Both the position numbers and the translations under genes were made by a program. The notes beneath the pieces are model-generated. The model did not search any database. It was given only the letters and a program-made list of their open reading frames with translations, and was not told the origin of the DNA. Source: UBA2160 sp964588665 (GTDB lineage: Bacteria; Chloroflexota; Dehalococcoidia; Lucifugimonadales; UBA1123). Taken from it: a DNA stretch of 9,685 bases. Positions 1 through 6,840 of this stretch are shown piece after piece. Numbering within the stretch: position 1 is the first letter of the stretch; the number at the start of each line of letters is the position of its first letter. Location of the stretch: the NCBI GenBank assembly GCA_964588665.1, contig CAZPQQ010000103.1:1-9685 (forward strand), in the 5' to 3' direction.

Positions 1-476
1 TGGCCGATCACAATTTCCAGCATTTCGTCTCGCGAGTAACCGACCATTCTCAGGAAAGCCGGATTAGCGCTCACGGGTCGACCGTGAATGTCGGCTAGAA
101 TCATGCCAATGGCTGATTCGTCGAAGACCGCGCGGAATCTGGCCTCGCTTTCCTTTGTTGCGAGCTCTGCCTGCTTGCGCTCCGTGATGTCGGTCAGAAT
201 GAGGCTCAACTCAGTGATTTGGCCGCCGCGCCTGATCGGCCCGATCCGACAGATCACTGACCGCTCGTCGCCGGGAAGGCCGACTCCATCCAGTTCGTAG
301 CTGGCCGGTTTGCCCGTTTCAATGACACGCTCAAGGCTCTCGGCGACGAGTTCGCGCATTTCAACAGGAACGAACTGAAACACATGCTGACCAATGATGC
401 TCCCCACTGCTTGGCCTGAGTACGTCCGATTTGCGAATTGGATCTTTTGTGAATGGCACAGCGACAAGATGAGATA
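1..476 (-). pseudogene. PAS-domain sensor protein fragment (truncated at N-terminus and by window edge)
   Basis: Read on the minus strand from 476 down to 1, one frame stays open and gives two PAS-type sensor modules. The first contains KIQFANRTYSG, then GSIIGQHVFQFVP, GKPASYELDG and the PAC-like end LILTDITERKQAE. The second begins ESEARFRAVFDESAIGMIL and continues ADIHGRPVSANPAFLRM and VGYSRDEMLE. Such PAS/PAC arrays sit in front of histidine kinase, GGDEF or similar output domains and bind small ligands or cofactors to sense signals. The output domain would lie left of position 1, so it is unseen. The frame is closed upstream by a TAG at 479-477, and recognisable PAS sequence starts only at about 450, exactly where the plus-strand LRR gene begins. 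No start codon with a ribosome binding site is visible. I therefore read it as a 5'-truncated remnant produced by a rearrangement; the PAS identity is secure, the pseudogene status is inferred. Confidence 0.75.
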
Positions 477-1952
477 CTAGTCGAAGGCGGAGATGTACGC
501 CACTGGGTGCTTCTAGCTATGCGTGACTCAGGACAATCGGAGATCAGGGAAGAGGCAGCCGATGCTTTCATCGACGAGGTATGTCGGCGTAGCGGATTGC
601 TGCTGCCGCGAGGGGAGGATCAGTTCGCTTTCACTCATCTGTCGTTTCAAGAGTATTTTGCGGCGGTGTTTCTCCTAACTCAATTTGTCCTTCCGCCTCG
701 GCGACTTGAAGTCAAAGGCATCCAAGGTGCCGGGCGTGAGGATCTTAACGCCTACGATGCTCATTCAGTTTGGCAAGAGGCTCTGGTGTTCCTGGCCGAG
801 TTGACGGCGGCGGAACAGCCTGATTGGTCAGAAGAGTTGTTTTATGGCCTGTTCGGCGAAGGATTCGCCGATGCGCTTCCGTTGACAACTGATGAATTGG
901 ACGACGACGATTCAGACACCATCCGACAAGAACGAATTAGTCGCGTGAACCTCCTGGCACGGCTGGCAATCGACCCTCACGCCGGTTTGAATGAAGATGG
1001 GCTCAAATGGACGGCCATTGCACATTGTTGCGCGTTCGAAGCCCAAGAGCAGGCACGAAAGGGAACAGAGATCAGGGAAGCGATAATCGAGATGAGCGAC
1101 CGTGATGCGTCCGGAACTATCTCCGTATTGCTGGGAGCAGAACGGGTTGACCAGCCCCGATTACTGCGAATATTCGTTGACGCCATACGTGAATCAGGCA
1201 CAAATACATTGTCGCTCAAGAATTCTCCGATTAATGATCTCTTGCCATCTATCGTCTCCCCCACATTGCAAACACTTGACCTCAAAGGAACGGATGTCGC
1301 CGATCTTTCGCCATTGTCTGCTCTCCATTCACTGAGTTCACTCCGACTCTGGGATACGCAAGTTAGTGACGTGAGCCCCCTTGCCGCGCTCGCCAAACTC
1401 CAATTCCTCGACCTCGACGGCACGCGAGTCAGCGACATCGGGCCTCTTGCGGGGCTGATCAGGCTCGAATCTCTTGAACTTAGGAGAACGCCAATCAGCG
1501 ACCTGGTCCCTCTACGTGCGTTGACTGGACTCCGGTCGCTCTGTCTCGCCCGAACACAGGTCGAGAGCATCAAACCCCTCGCCGCACTCAGCGGGCTCAC
1601 TTTTCTCGACCTATCGTCTACGGGGGTCAGCAACGTTGAACCTTTGGCCCTACTCACGGGGCTCGAGACCCTCGTGCTCACAGGAACGCCAGTTAGTGAT
1701 GTGGCTCCGTTGGCTCGACTCACCAACCTTCGGTCGCTAAATCTGGCAAATACTGGCGCGGAAGATATCAACCCGTTGGGCGGACTCACGGGTCTCCAGA
1801 CGCTGGAACTCCAGGCGGCTCGTGTGAGTGACCCGACGCCCCTCTCGCCGCTGACCGGGCTTCGACGCCTTTATCTCGAAGGCACCGAGGTTGACGAACA
1901 TGCCCTGCAGGAATTGCGGCAGGCATTGCCAGGGTGCCGTATTATGCTGTGA
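453..1952 (+). CDS. NACHT/NLR-like leucine-rich-repeat protein lacking its ATPase core (5'-truncated)
   Basis: The 499-residue product looks like the C-terminal half of a bacterial NACHT-LRR (NLR-like) protein. Residues ~17-72 match the end of a NACHT module: RSGLLLP (46-52) is followed by FTHLSFQEYFAA (60-71), the conserved segment after the winged-helix region. Residues ~73-265 are a helical linker with an acidic run (DELDDDDSD, 147-155). From residue 272 there are nine LRRs of exactly 22 residues, then a C-terminal cap ending ALPGCRIML. The P-loop (Walker A) and Walker B motifs expected about 200-300 residues earlier are absent. The frame is stopped by TGA at 450-452, immediately before the ATG, and no Shine-Dalgarno sequence precedes that ATG. 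Full-length relatives include bacterial NACHT proteins with a role in phage defence, with LRRs as the sensing surface. This copy is probably a truncated gene or an expressed LRR fragment; its function is unknown. Confidence 0.75.
   Translation: MAQRQDEILVEGGDVRHWVLLAMRDSGQSEIREEAADAFIDEVCRRSGLLLPRGEDQFAFTHLSFQEYFAAVFLLTQFVLPPRRLEVKGIQGAGREDLNAYDAHSVWQEALVFLAELTAAEQPDWSEELFYGLFGEGFADALPLTTDELDDDDSDTIRQERISRVNLLARLAIDPHAGLNEDGLKWTAIAHCCAFEAQEQARKGTEIREAIIEMSDRDASGTISVLLGAERVDQPRLLRIFVDAIRESGTNTLSLKNSPINDLLPSIVSPTLQTLDLKGTDVADLSPLSALHSLSSLRLWDTQVSDVSPLAALAKLQFLDLDGTRVSDIGPLAGLIRLESLELRRTPISDLVPLRALTGLRSLCLARTQVESIKPLAALSGLTFLDLSSTGVSNVEPLALLTGLETLVLTGTPVSDVAPLARLTNLRSLNLANTGAEDINPLGGLTGLQTLELQAARVSDPTPLSPLTGLRRLYLEGTEVDEHALQELRQALPGCRIML
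1266..1859 (+). repeat. Nine tandem 66-bp LRR-coding units
   Basis: Nine consecutive coding units of exactly 66 bp start at 1266, 1332, 1398, 1464, 1530, 1596, 1662, 1728 and 1794; a partial tenth forms the cap. Each encodes a 22-residue leucine-rich repeat of the form LxxLxLxxT followed by xVSDVxPLAxL and a two-residue turn. This spacing matches the short SDS22/internalin-like class. There are no insertions or deletions between units. The units differ considerably in nucleotide sequence, so this is an old, protein-level array and not a recently amplified DNA repeat. Confidence 0.85.
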
Positions 1953-2071
1953 CCCCAGTCGAAAACGGTTCCCTCGGCCACGAAGTTCATGTCTAACTCT
2001 GCGACAACGTAGGTCGTATTGCGACATCAATGTCCAACATCGGATCGGTGCAGGCGGGTTGAGCGGCGAAC

Positions 2072-2104
2072 AAAAAGGGGGGCAGGTCACCAGACCTGCC
2101 CCCC
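2072..2104 (-). terminator. Strong rho-independent terminator (minus strand)
   Basis: A perfect 12-bp stem, GGGGGGCAGGTC paired with GACCTGCCCCCC, encloses a 4-nt loop (positions 2077-2104). On the minus strand it is followed at once by TTTTT (complement of 2072-2076), the classic intrinsic terminator layout. It lies 45 bp beyond the stop codon of the exporter remnant at 2149, which it evidently once served. On the plus strand no T-run follows the stem, so it is not an ideal terminator for the LRR gene ending at 1952, although readthrough from both sides would form the same hairpin. Confidence 0.88.
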
Positions 2105-2148
2105 TCCCGCGACCGCATCCGATCGCGCCATTGCCGTCTATGCGCCAG

Positions 2149-2358
2149 TTAGTCCCCGAACGCCGCCTGCGCCTCGGGTTGGCCGTTTGGCTGCGCCTCG
2201 GGCTGTGCGCCGCGTTTGCCCTCAATGCTGATCTTGGGCAGCCACTCCAGCCAGCTTGGGAAGAACCAGTTCTTGTCGCCCAGCAGCTCCATGCTCGCGG
2301 GGGCGAGGACCATGCGGATGATCGTCGCGTCGAGGATCACCGCAACGGCGACGGCTGG
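2149..2358 (-). pseudogene. C-terminal remnant of an MMPL/RND-type membrane transporter
   Basis: Minus-strand translation from about 2358 reads AVAVAVILDATIIRMVLAPA, then SMELLGDKNWFFPSWLEWLP, KISIEGKRG and a Gln/Pro/Ala-rich tail, with a TAA stop at 2151-2149. The AVAVILDATIIRMVLAPA helix followed by GDKNWFFPSWLEWLP is the signature end of MMPL-family (RND superfamily) exporters: the last transmembrane helix and the cytoplasmic cap. Intact members are roughly 700 residues or more with eleven or twelve helices and move lipids or other hydrophobic substrates using the proton gradient. Here only ~70 residues remain. The frame meets a TGA about 25 bp further upstream, and the bases beyond ~2360 no longer look like MMPL sequence. 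It cannot transport anything. The start coordinate marks where homology fades and is approximate. Confidence 0.8.
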
Positions 2359-2655
2359 AGGGCATGCAGCCTGGTGTGGCCGCTGTCATCCTCGATCTGA
2401 CGCAGCCATCAGGCGTGGCAGGAAGGGCGACGCGTCATTGCCGTGATCGTCTCGGGAACCATTCGGTTTGCCAGCCGCTCTCGCGCACCCAATCGGTGAC
2501 GAACGTCGCCTTGCTGAATCCGGCCGGGCGGAATTGAGGGTGGCGCGCGCCAAGCGATCACTCTCAGAACCGCCGCCATCGATAGTGGCATCGCTATCGG
2601 TGCGAGTATGCGCTCGTTACTCGGGCATGGCGCCTCTGCAAACCGTCCGGAAAGT
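2359..2655. other. ~300 bp with no recognisable gene between the exporter remnant and the CoA-transferase
   Basis: No complete gene is visible on either strand. A short minus-strand stretch between TGA codons (about 2575 down to 2435) reads FRPAGFSKATF followed by VTDWVRESGWQTEW. It looks protein-like in composition but I cannot assign it to a family. Longer open frames here are extensions of reading frames opposite or out of register with the neighbouring CoA-transferase gene. No terminator hairpin with a U-run is evident immediately downstream of the operon's stop at 2656. The stretch is best read as decayed coding DNA of mixed origin. Confidence 0.5.
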
Positions 2656-3879
2656 TCATTTCCCACCAGCAGAGTTCGGCGTTTCGTGACTGAATGCGAC
2701 CGTCTCTTCGGATGCAAGCGCGTCGCATTCGGCGTCCGAGTATCCGAGAAGATCGACGAGGACGTGGCGGCTGTCCTGCCCCATCTGGTGCGCCCGCTGC
2801 CAGCGGGACTTGTTGATATGGTTCCCTGGGATAGACTGACCCTCATATGGTTTGGGCCCCACTTCGGGCTCGTCGAACTCAACGTAGAAGTCCCTCGCGG
2901 CCAGATGCCGATCGTCGAGAAGTTGCCGGCTGTTGGCGACTCTGCCCGCGGGCACGCCGGCTTGTTGCAGCAGGGCCGTCAGTTCCTCGGCGTCGCGGCG
3001 CTTCACCCACTCGGAGAGCACGTTGTCGATGGCATCTCCGTGATGTTTCCGGCCCTCCACGTCCGAGAATCGAGGGTCGCACAGGCTTACGTCGTCGACG
3101 ACCGCGCAGAGCGAATGCCACTCCTCGTCGCTCGTCACCGCAATGGCGATCCAATTGTCGTCGCCCGCCGCCTTGTACGCGCTGTGCGGCGCCTGATCGG
3201 GCTGCCTGTTGCCGCGAACCTCGGGCTCGTATCCGTTGGCCGAGTTGGCGACGAAGAACTCGCCCGTCGTGGTCGCGGGACCGGCGACAAGGGCGACGTC
3301 GATGAACTGGCCGCCGCCCGTCATGTTTCGCTTGCGGAGGGACGCGAGCAAAGCGCCCACCGTGTTAAGCCCGGAGATTGGGTCCCCGTAAGCGATGCCT
3401 GTGGGCATCGGCGCCGATTGCTCGTAGCCGATCAACCAGGGCATGGCTACAAATGCCTCGGCGGTCGTGCCGTAGGCGGGATATTCGGAATACGGGCCCT
3501 CCAAACCAAAACCGGGCATGGAGCACATGACGATCTCGGGATTGACCGCTTTGATCTCGTCGTACGACAGCCGAAGATTTCGCATGACCCTGGGGCGGAA
3601 GTTCTCGATTACCACGTCCGAAATCGACGCGAGCTCCAGGAATATCCGCCGCCCAGCGTCTTTGTCCAGACGCACGGCCATGTTGAGTTTGTTTCGGCTG
3701 AGCTTGTTGTCGTATCCGCTTGCGCGCGGCATGAGCGATCGTGGATCGACGATCCTGATGATTTGAGCTCCAAAATCCCCAAGGATTCGGGTGGCCAGCG
3801 GCCCTGCCCACACTCGGGTAAGGTCCAGCACCCGCAGGTCCGATAGGCTCCCGCCGCCGATGTACTTGGGTCTACTCAC
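2656..3879 (-). CDS. CaiB/BaiF family (class III) CoA-transferase, second copy in operon
   Basis: This 407-residue protein belongs to the CaiB/BaiF (formyl-CoA transferase-like) family, which moves CoA between organic acids through an aspartyl-CoA thioester. The N-terminal Rossmann part shows LSDLRVLDLTRVWAGPLATR (11-30), then LGDFGAQIIRI (33-43). SDVVIENFRP (87-96) and GLEGPYS (125-131) follow. The predicted nucleophile is Asp166 in YGDPISGLN, followed by TGGGQFIDVAL (187-197). The C-terminal region has AGVPAGRV, typical of the small-domain substrate loop. Length is normal for the family. The start is GTG at 3879-3877, with GGGAGG five bases upstream; it overlaps the end of the preceding gene by 8 nt, so translation is probably coupled. 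The acid substrate cannot be told from sequence. It may act alone or as one subunit of a heteromeric enzyme with its upstream neighbour. Confidence 0.93.
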   Translation of the reverse strand: MSRPKYIGGGSLSDLRVLDLTRVWAGPLATRILGDFGAQIIRIVDPRSLMPRASGYDNKLSRNKLNMAVRLDKDAGRRIFLELASISDVVIENFRPRVMRNLRLSYDEIKAVNPEIVMCSMPGFGLEGPYSEYPAYGTTAEAFVAMPWLIGYEQSAPMPTGIAYGDPISGLNTVGALLASLRKRNMTGGGQFIDVALVAGPATTTGEFFVANSANGYEPEVRGNRQPDQAPHSAYKAAGDDNWIAIAVTSDEEWHSLCAVVDDVSLCDPRFSDVEGRKHHGDAIDNVLSEWVKRRDAEELTALLQQAGVPAGRVANSRQLLDDRHLAARDFYVEFDEPEVGPKPYEGQSIPGNHINKSRWQRAHQMGQDSRHVLVDLLGYSDAECDALASEETVAFSHETPNSAGGK

Positions 3880-5095
3880 GCTCGCCTCCCAAAAACTCCG
3901 ACGTGTGTTCGCCCAGCAGCGGCGCGCGGGCCACGACGGTGTTGAACTCGGACATCGAGAACGGGAACGTCGGGTACTGAGCTTCTCCGGCCACCGGGTG
4001 GCTCAATGGTTGGAACAGGTTTCGGCGCGACAACTGCGGGTCTTCCAGAACCTCGTGCAGGTTGAGCACAGGAGCCGTAGGCAACAGCCACACCTCGGAC
4101 GTCTCACGAAAAACCTCCTGCCTTGTCTTGCCTTTCATCCAATCGATAACCATCCGGTCCAGGGTCTCGGACTTCTCGCTTCGTTTTTGCCGCGTGTCGT
4201 ACTCCGGGTCCGTCAGCAAATCTTCGCGGCCCAGCATCGCACACATGCGCTCCCACTGGTCTTCGGCCGAGATTCCGAAGCAGACCCATCCGTCGTCACA
4301 CGGCAGCGTCGTTATGCCGTAGGACGCGAACGGCCCCTGCTTGTTCCATTCGCGGCCATTTCTGGTCCTGATCACACCCGAATAGGTCTCCATCAAGAAC
4401 GTGAATTGGTGCAGCGTGCCGAGGGTCTCCAGCATCGACATCTCCAAGAACTGGCCCTGTCCGCTTCTGGACCTCTCCCACAACGCTATCTGGACCGCGA
4501 TGTGAGCGTTCAGGCCGGTGAGATAGTCCGGTTGACGTCCGGGCAGCATCAGAGGCTCTTCGCCGTTGTCGCCGGTGAGGTAGAGGAAACCGCCCAAGGC
4601 CAGTTGCACCATCGGCGTGGACTTCCAGAGCGAGTACGGTCCGGTCAAGCCGAAAGGCGTCGCGCATATCTCGATCAACTCCGGATTCTGAGACGTGAAC
4701 CGATCCGTAGGAAGTTGACGCTCCTCCCGGTAAGCGCGGTCCCAGTCTTCGATCAGGATGTCGGCTTTCGAAACGAGGACGGCGAGCTCGTCCATGCCAG
4801 CCTGGGTCTCCCAGTCGATCAGGACGCTTTTCTTGCCCATGTTGTTGTACAGGTACAGAGCGCTGCACTCGGATCTGACGTCGCCCGGCAGAAAAGGTCC
4901 GATCTCTCTCGACCAGTCACCGAGCGGCGGGCGTTCGATTTTGACGACGTTGGCGCCGAGTGCGGCCAAGAATCGCCCGCAGAAAGGACCGGCGACGCCT
5001 TGAGCGACTTCGACCACGTCGAGGCCGTGCAACGGCAGGTTCTCGACATCGACTTCGTCATTGGCGGGTTGGTTTGGAATGGAGTCGCGATTCAC
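3872..5095 (-). CDS. CaiB/BaiF family (class III) CoA-transferase, first copy in operon
   Basis: This is a second, clearly different member of the class III CoA-transferase family, 407 residues long. I chose the GTG at 5095-5093, which shares one base with the TAG stop of the upstream gene (TAGTG). A longer frame back to 5170 exists but would overlap the carboxyltransferase by 76 nt and adds sequence outside the family domain. In this numbering LPLHGLDVVEVAQGVAGPFC (20-39) and LGANVVKIERP (46-56) form the CoA-binding Rossmann half. Next come ADILIEDW (111-118) and FGLTGPYS (148-155). GRQPDYLTGLN places the predicted catalytic Asp at 190, followed by SGQGQFLEMSM. Equal length and tight packing with the next gene suggest a partnership, as in the heteromeric CoA-transferases SmtAB and BbsEF; that role is an inference. 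Both copies keep the Asp, so either could be active alone. Confidence 0.92.
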   Translation of the reverse strand: MNRDSIPNQPANDEVDVENLPLHGLDVVEVAQGVAGPFCGRFLAALGANVVKIERPPLGDWSREIGPFLPGDVRSECSALYLYNNMGKKSVLIDWETQAGMDELAVLVSKADILIEDWDRAYREERQLPTDRFTSQNPELIEICATPFGLTGPYSLWKSTPMVQLALGGFLYLTGDNGEEPLMLPGRQPDYLTGLNAHIAVQIALWERSRSGQGQFLEMSMLETLGTLHQFTFLMETYSGVIRTRNGREWNKQGPFASYGITTLPCDDGWVCFGISAEDQWERMCAMLGREDLLTDPEYDTRQKRSEKSETLDRMVIDWMKGKTRQEVFRETSEVWLLPTAPVLNLHEVLEDPQLSRRNLFQPLSHPVAGEAQYPTFPFSMSEFNTVVARAPLLGEHTSEFLGGERE

Positions 5096-6696
5096 TATGG
5101 CCGCACCGCCCGCTTTGGCCTTTGCGCCAGCTTGGCGAGTGTCGGCTGGGCCAGTTTCACGAACGTGCACGCCAGGCGTCGCGTGTCCCTCGGGTCGATC
5201 AGATCGATGACGTCGCCGGCATGCGCAGCCCTGAACGGCGACCTCAGTTTCAACAGCCTGTCCTCGATCATCTGGCGGTGTGCATCCGGGTCGGGCGCCG
5301 CATCGATCTCACGCCGATAAGCCGCCGCAACTCCGCCCTCGATAGGTATGCCGCCCCACTCGCCGGCTGGCCAACCGAATCGGAGGTTCAACCCGTCTGG
5401 GTGCCCGATGCTGTGAGGCACCGCGGCTGCCACGCCATAGGCTTTTCGGACACAAAACTCGACTTTGGGCACTTTGGCTTCCGCGCTCGCGATGATGGCA
5501 CCGACACCTCGCCGCATGGTCGCTTTGCGTTCGGCGTGAGACCCAAGCATAAACCCGGGCATGTCGAGGAAGATGACCACCGGGAGATTGAACGCGTCGC
5601 AAAGATCGACGAAGTGGGTGTATTTGTCGGCGACGTGGCCATCCATCGCGCCGGCCATGAAGCTGGGATCGCTGCCGATGATTCCGGCGCTGTAACCGTC
5701 GAATCGCGCGAACCCGATGATCAGCGCACTCCCCCAGTGCCTGCGCATCTCGAAGAACTCGTCGTTGTCCACAACCAACCGAATCAGCTTGCGTGGATCG
5801 TAGGACCGCTTCCGGTTCGGGGGAATTATGTTCAGGAACTCCTCGGGTCTTCGGTCGGGCGGGTCGCCTGTCTCGACCCGTGGGGCGACGTCGTTTGTGG
5901 TGTCCGGCAGGTATGAAATGAACGTCTTGATCTGCTCGAACGCGTCTTCCTCGGACTCTGCCTCGTTGTCGACCTGCCCGCTCTCGTGAACGTGCATCTT
6001 GTAGCCGCCGAGTTCTTCCTTGTCCAGGGTCTCGCCAATTGCGCACCGCACCACCGGTGGACCGGAAGGAAAGATCTGCGACTGCCCCTTGATCATAACG
6101 GTGAAGTGCGAGAGCAGAGCTTGCGCGGCGGGCGCTCCGGCGACCGAACCCATTATTCCCGCGGCGACCGGAACGTGGGTAAGCAGCTCAACAGCCTGCC
6201 ACCACTGATCGCTTGAGGGCAAGCCCATGTGACCGGCTGTCTCGTCGGCCTTGGAGCTGTGGCCCACACCCTCCACGAGCTGGATGTCCGGGATGCCGTA
6301 CTGCGTCGCCAACGGCTGCGTGAACTGCCGCTGGTGCTTCCGCACGCCGTGAGGGCTGCCGCCCGAGATCGTGAAGTCGTCGCCGCCGATCGCGACGGGC
6401 CTCCCGTCGATTTCCGCCAACCCCATCACGTACGCGCCAGGAGTGAACTCGACGAGGTTCCCGTTCTCGTCATACTCGGCCGCGCCCACTAGCGGACCGG
6501 CCTCCACGAAGCTGCCCGGATCGACCATCTTGTCGATGCGTTCGTAGACGGTGTAGCGCCCGCCCCGGTGCTGCCTGTCGACCCGCTCCGGACCGCCCAT
6601 CTCGCGAGTCAAGCCTCTGATGTACTCGATGTCGTCTATCGCTCGTTCCCAGGGCTCACCCGGCTTCCACGATTCTCTGTTGCGGTCTATTGGCAT
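5095..6696 (-). CDS. Acyl-CoA carboxylase carboxyltransferase (beta) subunit
   Basis: The 533-residue product is a two-domain biotin-dependent carboxyltransferase of the propionyl-/methylcrotonyl-CoA carboxylase beta and methylmalonyl-CoA carboxyltransferase 12S type. The N-terminal crotonase-like domain shows VDPGSFVEAG, then GDDFTISGGSPHG and the oxyanion-hole region GSVAGAPAA (183-191). The C-terminal domain shows DGYSAGIIGSDPSFMAGAMD (333-352), LPVVIFLDMPGFMLGSHAE (371-389) and RKAYGVAAAVPHSIGHPDG (417-435). The family transfers carboxylate between carboxybiotin and an acyl-CoA. The partner biotin carboxylase and biotin carrier are not in this window. I prefer the ATG at 6696 because GGAGAG stands four bases upstream; an in-frame ATG at 6750 would add 18 residues but has only GAGGG about 12 nt away. 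The gene heads an operon with two CoA-transferases and overlaps the next start by one base. The substrate could be acetyl-, propionyl- or a branched acyl-CoA; a decarboxylase role is also possible. Confidence 0.9.
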   Translation of the reverse strand: MPIDRNRESWKPGEPWERAIDDIEYIRGLTREMGGPERVDRQHRGGRYTVYERIDKMVDPGSFVEAGPLVGAAEYDENGNLVEFTPGAYVMGLAEIDGRPVAIGGDDFTISGGSPHGVRKHQRQFTQPLATQYGIPDIQLVEGVGHSSKADETAGHMGLPSSDQWWQAVELLTHVPVAAGIMGSVAGAPAAQALLSHFTVMIKGQSQIFPSGPPVVRCAIGETLDKEELGGYKMHVHESGQVDNEAESEEDAFEQIKTFISYLPDTTNDVAPRVETGDPPDRRPEEFLNIIPPNRKRSYDPRKLIRLVVDNDEFFEMRRHWGSALIIGFARFDGYSAGIIGSDPSFMAGAMDGHVADKYTHFVDLCDAFNLPVVIFLDMPGFMLGSHAERKATMRRGVGAIIASAEAKVPKVEFCVRKAYGVAAAVPHSIGHPDGLNLRFGWPAGEWGGIPIEGGVAAAYRREIDAAPDPDAHRQMIEDRLLKLRSPFRAAHAGDVIDLIDPRDTRRLACTFVKLAQPTLAKLAQRPKRAVRP

Positions 6697-6808
6697 TATG
6701 CTCTCCGGCGTTGGATGCTCCGGCTTCGCGAAGAAGCGGCGCTTGTCCATGGGTTATGCGGACCCTCAGGCGCCGTCAAAATGTATCTGGCGGGTTGACG
6801 TTCGCTGC

Positions 6809-6837
6809 AATATACATTGGCCCACCTTCGTTTTCAA
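6809..6837 (-). promoter_or_regulatory. Sigma70-like promoter of the carboxyltransferase/CoA-transferase operon
   Basis: On the minus strand TTGAAA (complement of 6832-6837) and TATATT (complement of 6809-6814) are separated by exactly 17 bp. These are five-of-six matches to both consensus boxes at optimal spacing, within otherwise GC-rich DNA. Transcription would begin near 6802, leaving a leader of about 105 nt to the ATG at 6696. No riboswitch-like fold was recognised in that leader. Confidence 0.6.
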
Positions 6838-6840
6838 TTA

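Noticed and set aside
1266..1859. CRISPR-like regular repeats
   Set aside because: The 66-bp periodicity is coding, encoding 22-residue LRRs without identical repeat units or unique spacers.
2000..2026. TGCGACA direct repeat spaced by 20 bp (2000-2006 and 2020-2026)
   Set aside because: Helically phased, which could suggest tandem protein sites, but only seven bases twice with no promoter or origin context; likely chance.
2608..3846. 412-codon plus-strand open frame opposite the second CoA-transferase
   Set aside because: It is an antisense shadow of the GC-rich CoA-transferase gene; its translation is rich in Arg, Val and His with no family motif, while the minus strand gives a full CaiB/BaiF protein.
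5096..5170. Upstream start at 5170 for the first CoA-transferase
   Set aside because: It would overlap the carboxyltransferase by 76 nt and adds residues before the family domain; the TAGTG coupled start at 5095 gives a normal-length protein.
3791..5320. 509-codon plus-strand open frame opposite the first CoA-transferase
   Set aside because: Antisense shadow spanning two real minus-strand genes; no ribosome binding site or recognisable domain.
4960..5916. 318-codon plus-strand open frame across the carboxyltransferase
   Set aside because: The minus strand encodes conserved carboxyltransferase motifs throughout; the plus-strand product looks random.
6795..6816. TTGACG and TATACA as a plus-strand promoter for the ThuA-like gene
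   Set aside because: The spacing is only 10 bp, far too short for sigma70, and the site overlaps the better minus-strand promoter.
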